From Bacteroidales bacterium (lineage in GTDB: Bacteria > Bacteroidota > Bacteroidia > Bacteroidales > UBA932): a DNA stretch of 64,000 nucleotides. Positions 1 to 9,200 of this stretch are shown one piece after another. Numbering within the stretch: position 1 is the stretch's first letter; every line of letters starts with the position of its first letter. The stretch is taken from positions 124,001 to 188,000 of the forward strand of contig JAFRRA010000006.1 of NCBI GenBank assembly GCA_017428325.1, read 5' to 3'. Both the position numbers and the translations under genes were made by a program. Below the pieces are notes generated by a model. That model did not search any database, had not been told where the DNA came from, and was given only the letters and a program-made list of their open reading frames with translations.

Positions 1-176
1 GGCCCCAGGGCCAGTCCAAGAAGACCGGCTATAAGGCTAGGCGGTATGAACAGTTTCTGTACCAGTTTGACTTTTACCCTGATGAGCTTGCCCACAAGCA
101 TAAGGGCGAAGATAAAGCCCATATCCACCAGGAACACCCACGGCGTAAAGCCCTGAAAATGGAAGAAATCGTTCAT
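1..176 (-). CDS. gltS: Sodium/glutamate symporter (GltS family), N-terminal part
   Basis: The minus strand reads from an ATG at 176 to the window edge without a stop, giving 58 residues of a membrane protein that starts MNDFFHFQGFTPW. A first hydrophobic helix (about residues 13-29) is followed by a basic loop and by FIPPSLIAGLLGLALG, the PxSxIAGxLGLxLG pattern of the first helices in the GltS family of Na+-coupled glutamate carriers. The rest lies outside the window. It is divergent from the DUF4294 gene at 241. The family call is inferred from this short segment only. Confidence 0.7.
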   Translation of the reverse strand, partial: MNDFFHFQGFTPWVFLVDMGFIFALMLVGKLIRVKVKLVQKLFIPPSLIAGLLGLALG

Positions 177-228
177 TGCCTAATTATTAAGACAAACACA
201 AATATACAAAAATGCACAAGTTTTGCAG

Positions 229-236
229 TATTTTTG
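229..236 (+). promoter_or_regulatory. TAnnTTTG promoter element
   Basis: TATTTTTG matches the Bacteroidota -7 element. It ends five bases before the GTG start at 241, so the transcript would be leaderless or nearly so. No clear TTTG -33 box is seen at the expected 19-21 bp upstream. Confidence 0.4.
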
Positions 237-240
237 AAAC

Positions 241-1020
241 GTGAAAACTTCCGCACGCATAACTGTAATGTTTGCCTTGGCAACGCTGCTGGCCGGCCTG
301 CCCTGTGCGGGAGCTTTCGCCCAGAGCAGAGATACCATAAAGAAATCGCTGAGCGAATTTGAAAGGATACAGAAGGACAAGAAGGCCATCGAGGAAAGGA
401 TTAAACGCCGCGAGGAAAGGATGCGAAAACTGGAAAAGGAAAAGGCAAGGGCGGGCATTACCACGGGCACATATTATGTCCTGAGCATCCAGGTGGTGGA
501 TGGAGACACGATATTCCTGGACCGGCTGCCGGCAATCTTCAAGTTCGCCCGGATGAAAGGGAACCGCAACCGCCAGAACTGGAGGCAATACCGTCGCCTG
601 GTATACAACTTCAAGAAAACCTACCCTTACGCCCTCCAGGCAAGGGAAATCATCAGGGAGGCGGACAGCGTGCTTGCAGTCAGCGACTTCACCGAGGCGG
701 AAAGGGAACGCTACATAAACGACTATCAGAAAAGGCTCTTCAAGCAGTTCGAAAAGCCGATGAGAGACCTTACAATTTCCCAGGGAGGCCTTCTGCTTAA
801 GCTCATCGACAGGGAACTGGGCCGAACTTCGTTCTACATAATCCGTGAATACAGGGGGCGGATTTCCGCCGGATTCTGGCAGACGGTGGCCCGCATATTC
901 GGAAACGACCTTAAGAAACCATACGACAAATTCGGGGAAGACCGCCAGGTGGAAGACCTGGTGATGCTGTACAATATGGGAGCTTTCGACTCCCTGTACT
1001 ATTCAATGTTCACAAAATAG
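241..1020 (+). CDS. DUF4294 secreted protein
   Basis: A 259-residue exported protein of unknown function found widely in Bacteroidota. The signal peptide is about residues 1-27, ending GAFAQ. A basic coiled region rich in K, R and E follows (about 30-75), then the DUF4294 core with VVDGDTIFLDRLPAIF near residue 85 and a helical region rich in Arg and Tyr to the end. I chose the GTG at 241 because it supplies the basic n-region (KTSAR); the ATG at 268 in the same frame would begin inside the hydrophobic stretch. The gene stands alone between the gltS start and the convergent lpxH. Function is unknown; a cell-envelope role is only a guess from its export signal. Confidence 0.8.
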   Translation: MKTSARITVMFALATLLAGLPCAGAFAQSRDTIKKSLSEFERIQKDKKAIEERIKRREERMRKLEKEKARAGITTGTYYVLSIQVVDGDTIFLDRLPAIFKFARMKGNRNRQNWRQYRRLVYNFKKTYPYALQAREIIREADSVLAVSDFTEAERERYINDYQKRLFKQFEKPMRDLTISQGGLLLKLIDRELGRTSFYIIREYRGRISAGFWQTVARIFGNDLKKPYDKFGEDRQVEDLVMLYNMGAFDSLYYSMFTK

Positions 1021-1040
1021 GATTATCCTCAGCGATGCTT

Positions 1041-1814
1041 TCAGAAGACCGGGCTTTCCCTCTTGAGGGAAGTGCCGTCAAAGACCATATAGTCCGGATT
1101 GTGGATCCAGTCGCCGAGTATTGAAAAATCTCCCCCGCCTTCCAGCTGTACAGTCAATGGCAGGTGATAGTGCCCGAAAATGAAGTGGTCCGCCCTCTTC
1201 TCTCCCTTTTGCTCAAGATCCTTCTGGTAAGACTCGGCCCACGCGGCACCATCCCTTTCAATTGCCTGCCTGTAATCCGCGATGGTCTTTTCGTCCTCGT
1301 CCTTGAAATGAGTCAGGCGGTTGTGGCGGCTCCAGCCGTGCCCCAGCAGCATGGCCCAGCGTGGATGGAGAGCGCTGAACATTACCTGTAGGAACTTGCA
1401 CTTGAAGCCGGCGTTCATGAACCTGTACATACGGGTAGAGTGCCATATTGCATCTCCGTGCCCAATGCAGAACCGCACTCCGTCAATGTCTACGACAGAC
1501 GGCTGCTGCAGAATGGTTACGCCAACCTCCTTCTGAAGATAACTGTATGTCCAGATATCGTGGTTGCCGTTTATGAAAAAAAGCTTCACTCCGCGGTCCG
1601 CCAGACGGGCAAGGGCACCCAGGGTGCGGGTGAACTTGCGAGGTATAACATCCTTGTACTCGTACCAGAAATCAAATATATCGCCGAGCAGAAAGACCTG
1701 GCCTGTCTCCTCAGGCAAAGCCTCAAGGAAAGAGGCAAACTGTTTTTCCCTTAGAACTGGGTCCTGATATTCAAGCCCCAGATGAGTGTCGGCTATGAAA
1801 TAGTGCAGGCCCAT
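1041..1814 (-). CDS. lpxH: UDP-2,3-diacylglucosamine diphosphatase (LpxH-like)
   Basis: A 257-residue metallophosphoesterase that cleaves UDP-2,3-diacylglucosamine to lipid X in lipid A synthesis at the inner face of the membrane. The calcineurin-like metal motifs are all present: DTHLG (residues 8-12), GDIFDFW, GNHD, GHGD and GHYH near the C-terminus. The length matches the Bacteroidota LpxH-type family. Its start abuts the stop of uppP with no gap, so the two are probably co-transcribed from the ftsX promoter, together with DUF3098. A general phosphoesterase of the same fold cannot be excluded without a tree. Confidence 0.85.
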   Translation of the reverse strand: MGLHYFIADTHLGLEYQDPVLREKQFASFLEALPEETGQVFLLGDIFDFWYEYKDVIPRKFTRTLGALARLADRGVKLFFINGNHDIWTYSYLQKEVGVTILQQPSVVDIDGVRFCIGHGDAIWHSTRMYRFMNAGFKCKFLQVMFSALHPRWAMLLGHGWSRHNRLTHFKDEDEKTIADYRQAIERDGAAWAESYQKDLEQKGEKRADHFIFGHYHLPLTVQLEGGGDFSILGDWIHNPDYMVFDGTSLKRESPVF

Positions 1815-2753
1815 TTATCCGATGCAGTACGGAAGAACTATGCAGAGAACACCTACAATGAAGCAGTAAACGGCAAAGCCCCACAGACGGAACTTCTTGA
1901 GTATCTGAACCATTGTTGTGCAGGCGAACAGTCCGGCAATAAAAGCCGCAGCAAATCCGCAGAGAACCGGAACTGACAGGAAATTGCTCATGTCCGCTCC
2001 CTTGAGACCCTTGATTATCTCCAGGAAAGCCTCTCCCAAAATTGGAACGATTACCATAAGGAAAGCGAACTGGGCAATGGACGTCTTCTTTACCTTGGAC
2101 ATGAGACCGGTGGCTATTGTGGCGCCAGAACGGGAAAGACCCGGAAGGACCGCAAAACTCTGGGCAACTCCCACAAGGAAAGCCTGCCAGTAGTTGATGC
2201 CGTTCTGGAGGGAGAATATCCTGCGCTTTTCCGGTCCGCTCATTTCGTCTGTAACTGTCATCCTGTCGGCTATTTTCTGAGCCTTGTCCTCAGCATCCTT
2301 GCCGTGCTTGAGATCCCTGACTGCAGATATGATTTCGCATACCAGAAGCAGGACTGCCGTAACGATCAGCATAATTCCCACGACCAGAAGGCCGTTGCCG
2401 GTATGGCGGGCAACCCTCTCGGTATCAAAGATTCTGCTCACCCAGTCCTTGAGCAGGAACCCAACAAACAGGATAGGGATCATGGAGACGAGTATCTTCA
2501 GGACATAGTCCTTCTCCTTGTTCATGCCTTTGGCAAAACACCCCTTGCCAATCTTGAAGATCGGCTTCCAGAACACCACCAGCGTACTCAGCACCGTAGC
2601 CACGTGAACAGCCACGTCGAAGGCCAGGTTGCCCTCTCCGCTGATACCCAAAGTTTCCTGCATAATGGTCAGATGTCCGCTGCTGCTTATAGGAAGGAAC
2701 TCAGCGATTCCCTGAACCAATCCCAGAATCAGACCGTGCCACCACTCAATCAT
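1815..2753 (-). CDS. uppP: Undecaprenyl-diphosphatase UppP (BacA)
   Basis: A 312-residue polytopic membrane enzyme that dephosphorylates undecaprenyl diphosphate to recycle the lipid carrier of peptidoglycan and surface polysaccharides. The two family signatures are present: EFLPISSSGH near residue 18 and PGLSRSGATI near residue 204. A hydrophilic insert of about 40 residues (roughly 148-190) separates the two halves and makes it longer than the usual 265-280 residues. It lies 4 bp downstream of the DUF3098 gene and immediately upstream of lpxH, an arrangement that groups envelope genes. Confidence 0.92.
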   Translation of the reverse strand: MIEWWHGLILGLVQGIAEFLPISSSGHLTIMQETLGISGEGNLAFDVAVHVATVLSTLVVFWKPIFKIGKGCFAKGMNKEKDYVLKILVSMIPILFVGFLLKDWVSRIFDTERVARHTGNGLLVVGIMLIVTAVLLLVCEIISAVRDLKHGKDAEDKAQKIADRMTVTDEMSGPEKRRIFSLQNGINYWQAFLVGVAQSFAVLPGLSRSGATIATGLMSKVKKTSIAQFAFLMVIVPILGEAFLEIIKGLKGADMSNFLSVPVLCGFAAAFIAGLFACTTMVQILKKFRLWGFAVYCFIVGVLCIVLPYCIG

Positions 2754-2757
2754 ATTC

Positions 2758-2994
2758 TTATTCTTTAGTTTTTCTCTTGATTATGGCAATTACAATCACG
2801 ACAGCCCCGGCAATGATTACTATCGGAGCCAGTACAAGACGCCTGAAACTGAATATCTCCGGGGAGAATTCAGAAGGGGTGGAACTTGCTCCGCCCATCA
2901 TCAGGAGATATCCCAGCACCATTACCAGGAATCCTATGATTATCCACATCAGACTCTTCTTTGGAAGGGCGAAATTGCCGTTATTGTCTGCCAT
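2758..2994 (-). CDS. DUF3098 small membrane protein
   Basis: A 78-residue protein with two hydrophobic helices (about residues 15-35 and 54-72) joined by a short polar loop, ending in a basic tail RKTKE. Length and the motif PKKSLMWIIIGF at the N-terminus fit DUF3098, which in Bacteroidota sits between ftsX and uppP. Here it keeps that position, 13 bp after the ftsX stop and 4 bp before uppP. Function is unknown; the conserved neighbourhood suggests a role near cell division or wall synthesis. Confidence 0.85.
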   Translation of the reverse strand: MADNNGNFALPKKSLMWIIIGFLVMVLGYLLMMGGASSTPSEFSPEIFSFRRLVLAPIVIIAGAVVIVIAIIKRKTKE

Positions 2995-3007
2995 ATTTCT
3001 CTTTCTG

Positions 3008-3889
3008 TCAATAATTATACATCCTGTCCACGGACATGGAGGTCATCTTCCGCACTATCGCATAAGTACAGACGAAGCACAGAAGAATACCCAGGACCAG
3101 CAGTCCGAGGCCGCAATATAGGAAAGTTTCCGTACCGATGATAGACCAGAGTTCCGGAATCTTCTTTTTGACCATTGCCGCAAAGCCAGCAAGGGCGGCT
3201 ATTGCGATCAATGCGCTCAACGCTCCCTGAAGGACCGCGTTCCCGAGGAAAGGCCTCTGTATGAAGCCCCTTGTAGCCCCTACCAGCTGCATTGTCCTGA
3301 TTGAGAACCTGCGGGAGAAGATATTCAGCCTTACAGTATTGTTTATCAGCACAATGGATATCAGAGCCAATAGCCCGACAAAGCAGGCGAAGAAGATGCC
3401 CACGATTCTCAGATTCCGGTTAATCGTGGAAATGATGCCTTCCTGGTATTCCACTCCGTCCACCATAGGGTCTTCACACAGCATTTCCCTGAATCGCGCT
3501 ATGCTGTCGGTCACAAAATAGCCCTCCTTGACCTGCAGTTCCACAGATGCCGGTATCGGGTTAGACTCGAACATATCCAGGAAATCCTCGCCGAGGAACT
3601 CTTTCATTTCCGCTGTCCCCCTTTCCTGGGTTATAAGCTCGGAAGAGGCCACCTGCGGCATCTGGGCCAGATTCTCTGCAAACTGCTCCGCCTGGGAAGG
3701 TGTGACGCTTTCGGAGAGTATCACGGAAATCTTGACATTTTCCTTGAAATAGGCGGAAACCTTGCGGGCGCTGATCAGAAGCACGGCAAAAAGCCCAGCT
3801 ATGAAAAGCACCATCGCGATACTGATCACAGAGGATATATATGAGCGCCAAAAGCGCCTTCTAAGAACTCTCTTTTCCTTCCTGTCCAT
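3008..3889 (-). CDS. ftsX: Cell division protein FtsX (ABC permease-like)
   Basis: A 293-residue inner-membrane protein. A cytoplasmic basic N-terminus (RKEKRVLRRRFWRSY) leads to TM1 (about 17-38), a periplasmic domain of about 120 residues, and three C-terminal helices with the FtsX-type segment IRTMQLVGATRGFIQRPF between the second and third. With the ATPase FtsE it controls peptidoglycan hydrolases at the septum; ftsE is not in this window. I chose the ATG at 3889 because a TATCTTTG promoter element lies on this strand at 3903-3910, which rules out a longer version beginning at a TTG at 3925. It heads the group ftsX, DUF3098, uppP, lpxH. Confidence 0.9.
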   Translation of the reverse strand: MDRKEKRVLRRRFWRSYISSVISIAMVLFIAGLFAVLLISARKVSAYFKENVKISVILSESVTPSQAEQFAENLAQMPQVASSELITQERGTAEMKEFLGEDFLDMFESNPIPASVELQVKEGYFVTDSIARFREMLCEDPMVDGVEYQEGIISTINRNLRIVGIFFACFVGLLALISIVLINNTVRLNIFSRRFSIRTMQLVGATRGFIQRPFLGNAVLQGALSALIAIAALAGFAAMVKKKIPELWSIIGTETFLYCGLGLLVLGILLCFVCTYAIVRKMTSMSVDRMYNY

Positions 3890-3902
3890 AGGGATACGAC
3901 CG

Positions 3903-3910
3903 CCAAAGAT
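3903..3910 (-). promoter_or_regulatory. TATCTTTG promoter element of ftsX
   Basis: TATCTTTG on the minus strand ends 13 bases before the ATG at 3889, predicting a leader of about nine bases. A divergent copy for the glycosyltransferase gene lies at 3943-3950. Confidence 0.55.
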
Positions 3911-3942
3911 ATAAAATTGGGCCAATAGTTAAAAAAAATTGT

Positions 3943-3950
3943 TATCTTTG
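3943..3950 (+). promoter_or_regulatory. TATCTTTG promoter element of the GT5-like gene
   Basis: TATCTTTG with a TTGG at 3917-3920, 22 bases upstream, in the place of a -33 box. Predicted start of transcription is near 3955, about 13 bases before the ATG at 3968. Confidence 0.55.
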
Positions 3951-3967
3951 CATAAACTATTTTACGG

Positions 3968-4795
3968 ATGAAAGCGCCTGTCAGGATTTTATACATAAGT
4001 TCAGAGATAACTCCGTATGTTCCGGAGTCTCCGACTGCCATTGCTGGCAGGTTTATGCCGCAAGCCTCCCAGGAGAACGGAATGGAGATACGCTCGTTCA
4101 TGCCTAAATACGGCTGCATCAACGAACGCCGCAACCAGCTGCACGAGGTGATCCGCCTGTCCGGAATGAATATAGTTGTCAGTGATGTGGACAGGCCTCT
4201 TGTAATCAAGGTGGCATCCATTCCGCAAGCCCGTCTGCAGGTATATTTCATCGAGAACGAAGATTATTTCAAAAGGAAGTTCGTCTTCCGCGATGAAAAG
4301 GACGCTTTCTTTGCCGACAACGACGAGAGGGCCATTCTCTTTGCCCGCGGTGTGCTGGAAACCGTAAAGAAACTCAGGTGGCAGCCGACCATAGTGCACT
4401 GCAACGGCTGGATGGCCAACCTGATTCCTCTGTACCTCAAGAAGGCCTACAAGGCCGATCCGATATTTACAGACTGCAAGGTAATCGTCTCCCTGTACGA
4501 TGAAATCAACAAGGAACGCTTCTCGGGCGGATTTGCAAAGAAGGTCCTGACCGGCAACCTCAAACCGGCTGACGTGGAGATTCTGAACACCCCTACTGGC
4601 ATAAATCTTGCTAAACTTGCCGTCAAGTATGCAGACGGAGTAATTGTCGCCAGCCGCAACGTCTCCAAAGACGTTATGGATTTTGTCGCCAAGGAAAAAG
4701 TCCCGGCTCTTTCTTTCGCTGAGATAACAGACGGCAGCACGGCTCCATACACAAACAGATACATTAAGTTTTACGGAAAATTTTTGAAAGAGTAA
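3968..4795 (+). CDS. Short glycogen/starch synthase-like protein (GT5 N-domain only)
   Basis: A 275-residue protein with the opening of glycosyltransferase family 5: KAPVRILYISSEITPYV at residues 2-18, and later VHCNGWMANLIPLYL, equivalent to the HxHDW region of glycogen synthases. Full glycogen synthases have about 480 residues and two Rossmann domains; this one stops after the first, so the ADP-glucose-binding C-terminal half is absent. Such short versions are a known Bacteroidota type and are usually followed by a DUF4270 gene, as here (the stop and the next ATG overlap as TAATG). Whether it has catalytic activity is uncertain; a regulatory or sugar-binding role is possible. Confidence 0.75.
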   Translation: MKAPVRILYISSEITPYVPESPTAIAGRFMPQASQENGMEIRSFMPKYGCINERRNQLHEVIRLSGMNIVVSDVDRPLVIKVASIPQARLQVYFIENEDYFKRKFVFRDEKDAFFADNDERAILFARGVLETVKKLRWQPTIVHCNGWMANLIPLYLKKAYKADPIFTDCKVIVSLYDEINKERFSGGFAKKVLTGNLKPADVEILNTPTGINLAKLAVKYADGVIVASRNVSKDVMDFVAKEKVPALSFAEITDGSTAPYTNRYIKFYGKFLKE

Positions 4796-6195
4796 TGCAT
4801 TCAAGATTTCGTGCAGTTGCCTTATCCTTTACGATATCCCTAGCCTTAACGGCCACTTCCTGCATAGATGTAGACAAGACATTAGGAGTCAACAATATAC
4901 CTGATGATTACGCCCTGAACCTTCAGACCGCAACACTGCGTCTTCCTCTTCAGACGAAGATGCTGGACAGCATGCAGAGCCTGAGTACCAGCTCCGCTTT
5001 ACTTGGCGCTTTCCGCACCCCCGAGTTCGGTCTCACGACCCATTACTTCGCCACCAACTTCTACCACTACTCCACCAAGAGCGTGGATTATGGGACAGAC
5101 CGCAGAATCAAGAACATTTATATGACCCTTCTAAAGTCTTCCTCCAGCATTATGGACGGAAGCCAGGAAGGTCTGCCGCAGACTTTCCATGTCTATCAGA
5201 TGAATAGGGTCATAGACACTACATACAAGTATAATTGCGATCTCAGGGAATCTGACTACAATCATACTCCTATTGACACCAACGGAGTGATTTATACCGG
5301 AGGAGACACTCTGAGAATATGGTTGAAGAATAGTTTCGGGCAGAAACTTCTGGGCGCAACTCAGAGGGAACTGGACTCATCGTCAGCTTTTATGGAGCGC
5401 TTCAAAGCCCTGCTTTTCACCTGCGATTCTCCCGACGAGGGCACCGTTGGAGGCAGGCTTAACGAGTTCTATACGTCAAGTGCATATATCTATTTGACTT
5501 TCAACTTCCAGCCCACTTGGCAAAGTGCAAGGAAAGACACGACTATTATGCTGGTTGTCGGAGAAAACACCTATACCCAGAATTTCTCCACTTACGAATC
5601 CAAGCCTCTGGAAAATCCGGAGCCACAGGAATACATTACCGTAGAAGGCCTCGGCGGACTGAAAGCATACACGGACCCTCTCCAGCTTAAAGACACTTTA
5701 GACAGGTGGATTTCTAAGAACGGGTATGATCCCAAAAAGCTTGTCATCTGCAAAGCTACCTTCAAACTGCCTTTTGTAACAGACAATTCCACGGTTGAGA
5801 ACCTTAACAAATATTATCCTTATTCCCTTTATCCTAATTACAAGGACAAGGATACGAGCAACCATTATTTCTATGCGCCACTGGAAGACATTTACTCCTT
5901 AAGCAACTATGCCGGCGAAGTGAACAGGTCTCTCAGCTGCTATATGGGAGACATTTCCAGCCAGATACAGAAACTCTGCAACAAGGACAGGTCTGAAATA
6001 GCATCCAACTGGAAAAAATATGCCATGTGGTTCTCCGCTGTAGCCGAGACCACAACCAGCAACTATTATTCTTCCTCTTCCACAACGACGTTCTCCATTG
6101 ACCGCTCCACTTATTCTGTTGGCAAACTGAACGGTCCTTTGCATGCCGATTATCCTAGGGTTGAGATTGTGTTCGCTCTCCTTAATGACCAATAG
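4795..6195 (+). CDS. DUF4270 lipoprotein
   Basis: A 466-residue lipoprotein. The signal peptide ends in a lipobox (LTATSC, Cys at about residue 23), after which the sequence is rich in Tyr, Ser and Thr with an alternating beta-strand pattern and no membrane helices. The start MHSRFRAVALSF and the opening CIDVDKTLGVNNIPDDY fit DUF4270, a family of surface or periplasmic lipoproteins restricted to Bacteroidota. It overlaps the stop codon of the GT5-like gene, so the two are translationally coupled. Function is unknown; a role tied to cell-surface carbohydrate is inferred only from the neighbour. Confidence 0.8.
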   Translation: MHSRFRAVALSFTISLALTATSCIDVDKTLGVNNIPDDYALNLQTATLRLPLQTKMLDSMQSLSTSSALLGAFRTPEFGLTTHYFATNFYHYSTKSVDYGTDRRIKNIYMTLLKSSSSIMDGSQEGLPQTFHVYQMNRVIDTTYKYNCDLRESDYNHTPIDTNGVIYTGGDTLRIWLKNSFGQKLLGATQRELDSSSAFMERFKALLFTCDSPDEGTVGGRLNEFYTSSAYIYLTFNFQPTWQSARKDTTIMLVVGENTYTQNFSTYESKPLENPEPQEYITVEGLGGLKAYTDPLQLKDTLDRWISKNGYDPKKLVICKATFKLPFVTDNSTVENLNKYYPYSLYPNYKDKDTSNHYFYAPLEDIYSLSNYAGEVNRSLSCYMGDISSQIQKLCNKDRSEIASNWKKYAMWFSAVAETTTSNYYSSSSTTTFSIDRSTYSVGKLNGPLHADYPRVEIVFALLNDQ

Positions 6196-6222
6196 CAAAT
6201 AGTTAACACTTGAAATAAAAGA

Positions 6223-6254
6223 AGAGGTCGGCCAATTTGGCCGACCTCTTTCTG
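6223..6254. terminator. Bidirectional intrinsic terminator
   Basis: A perfect 11-bp stem, AGAGGTCGGCC (6223-6233) with GGCCGACCTCT (6239-6249), closes a 5-base loop. A T run follows on the plus strand and a T-rich stretch (TTTTATTTC) on the minus strand. It separates the convergent DUF4270 and TonB-dependent receptor genes. Confidence 0.9.
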
Positions 6255-6273
6255 TCGCAGAGACCATTCTCTT

Positions 6274-9200
6274 TTAGAAGAGAAGTCTCAGACCGAACAT
6301 CATTCCCCAGGTAGAGCCTGTGGAAACCGTCTTCTTCCAGGAGTTTGCGCTGTAGAAGTTCTCTACTACGCTCATCGGGTCGTTGGCGGTTGCACTAGCA
6401 TTCAGCCTGAACTTAGGAACTCCACCGGTGTTGTTTACGAAGGTCAGAGGACGAAGATTGTCGTAGCTCTGGTTCGTCATGCTCTTGTAGGCACCCCACT
6501 TCTTGTTCAGAAGGTTGCCGATATTCACGATATCCAGGCTGGCCTGAAGAGTGAACCTGCGGTTGGTTCCGAAGTTGGTGAAGATATCCTGCATGATCTT
6601 GAAGTCCCATCTGTTGTGCCAAGGAGCAACATAAGAGAATCTCTTTGCATACTGTCCCTTGTGCTTACGCAGATACTTGGTATCGTTGACATACTGCCAG
6701 AAAGTGGACTGTGCCAATGAAGCTGGAACTGTAACCTTATGGGTAACGCCGTTGCCGTCCTTCCAGTTGTAAGTGTAGTCTACGAACTCAATATCCTTAG
6801 GATTTCCAGGGATGTACATAAGGTCAGCAGTGTAGCCGTCCTTGTTCATGTCGTTGGAATATGTCCAGTTGCATCTTCCCTGTGCGCTTCCTGTGTAAAG
6901 GAGGGATACGGTGGTGGCGAAATGCTTAGCCCACTCGAACCTGTAGGAAAGGTTTCCTACTACCCTGTGAGGAACTGCAAAGTTGGAGTAGCTCAGCTCA
7001 GGATCGTTGAGGTAATTGATAACAGGGTTGGAGCTCCATGCAGAAGCTGCGGTTGAACCAGGGTTGGAAGTAACGTCCTTGGCAATGGTGTAAGTGTAGG
7101 CGATGCTTCCGCTGAATCCCCTGCTGGCGTTCTTTGTCAGCTGGGCGGTCAGAGAGTTCTGGAAGCCCTTGCTGGTGTTGGTCAGCAACATTGCTGAACC
7201 TACGGAGGAATTGATCTTCTGGGTTGTCCAGTAAGGCCTGTTGTCAGATCCTGTGTAGTAGCCTGCAGCATACTCCATATTGATGTTCTTCTGCATAACG
7301 GCATTGATATCCTTTGAGTAGATTTCCTCAAGGGTCAGTACCATATTGTAAGGAAGCTCGAAGTCTACTGCGAGGTTGGTTCTCCAAACCTGAGGCATAC
7401 GGAACTTCTTGTCAACCTCGCAAAGGGCAGGGCTGTTAGGAAGCTTGCCAGGAGTAGTTGGCAGAAGAGTCGGATGTGCGTCAATAACCTTGCGGAAATC
7501 AGGATTGAACTTGATACCGTTAGTTGCAAGGGTGTTGACGTTGGTAATTGTTACCTCAGGAGACTGGATCATACCAGAACCGTTAGGCTGGTTGGTGAAC
7601 CATACGAATGGCAGGAATCCGGTGAACAGACCTGTACCACCGCGAACCTGGATGCTGCGGTCTCCCAAAACATCCCAGTTGAAGCCGATTCTTGGAGAAA
7701 CAGTCACTCTGCTCTTAGGCCACTTGCCGCTCTCGATGCTGTAGTTCTTCTCAGCTTTTCCGATTCCATAATGGTCGTTCCACTTGTTGTTCCACTTGTT
7801 GAACTTGTAAGCGTCAACCTCTGCATTAGTCTCAAGATCGTTGAGGTAGAGAGGAAGCTCTGCCCTGATACCATAAGTCAGCTTGAAGTTGTCTGAAGGC
7901 TTCCACTCGTCCTGTGCATACAGGGATGCCATTCCGAAAGTAAGTTCAACACCCGGCATCTCGCCTGCGGTGTAAGCGTACTGCAGACCGAAGGATGTAG
8001 GAGTAGCGCCTGCGTAGAATGCTTCCATACCGTCTGCATAGGTGATTCCTGTTGCAGGGTCCTTGGTATTGTTGTAGTCATACCTATAGTAAGAAGTACC
8101 CTCTCTCATATAGTTGTTCTTGAAGTAGAGCTGGTCGTAACCTGCACCGACGGTGATATTGTGGTCGCCGAGGGAGAATGTCAGGTTATCCTTGAAAGTA
8201 AGGGTATTGTTCTTTACGTCGTTGTTGTAGGAGAAGAGCTCGTATCCGAAAGACATGTACTGGTCACCGCCCTTGTAGATATCAACGAACGGGAAGATGT
8301 CTGAGTCGGAAGTTCTCTTGTCCTCGATCATGGTGTAGGAAGCCAGGAAGTTGTTGGAAATCTTGCCCCAGTTGGAGTTCAACTCGGCGGTGATACTTCT
8401 AACTGTATTCTCGAAGCCGTACCATGCGTTCTGGAAAGCAACTGACTGAGCTGAGCTTCTTCCGGATCCTCTTGTACCAGGAGCGGAAGTAGAGTTGGTC
8501 AAAGCGTCAGAAGTTCCTACAACCTCGTTGTAACGGAGGGTGAACTTGCTGGCCTTGCTTATGTTCCAGTCAATTCTTGCCAGGATCTTGTGGTTCTTTT
8601 CCTCGAAGTTGCGGAAGTTCTGGTAAGGACCTGCCTCATATCCATAGGTAGAAAGCAGATAGTCGTGCATCTTCTGAAGATCTGAAACCAGGGTTCTGGA
8701 AGTCTTTGTGGCATTGTCTGCAGTTCCGCTTGTACCAGGCTCCCAAGCTCCTGAAGGCTTGGTGGTCTTTTCAAGCTCGCCGCTTATGAAGAAGAAGAGC
8801 TTGTCCTTGACGATAGGACCGCCGAGGGTCAAACCAAAGGTCTGTGCCTTAGAATCGTGGGCACCTGCAACCTTGCTGTTTCCAACCTTGTCTCCGGTGA
8901 AGGATTTAGGCCTGAAATAGGTATAGACACTTCCGGTGAACTTGTTTGTACCGCTCTTGGTAACAGCGTTGATGGAAGCGCCGGTGAACTGGCTCTGACG
9001 GATGTCGAACGGTGCCAGGTTTACGGTGATTTCCTCGATTGCATCCAGAGCGATAGGCTGTGCCTGTCCGCCAGGGAGAATCTGGGTGGTGCTAAGACCA
9101 AAGTTGTTGTTGAAAGCGGCACCGTCTATGGTAACGGTGTTCATTCTGTTGTCCCTGCCGCCGAAGGAAGTTCCGTTTGCCTGCGGAGTCAACTTGGTGA

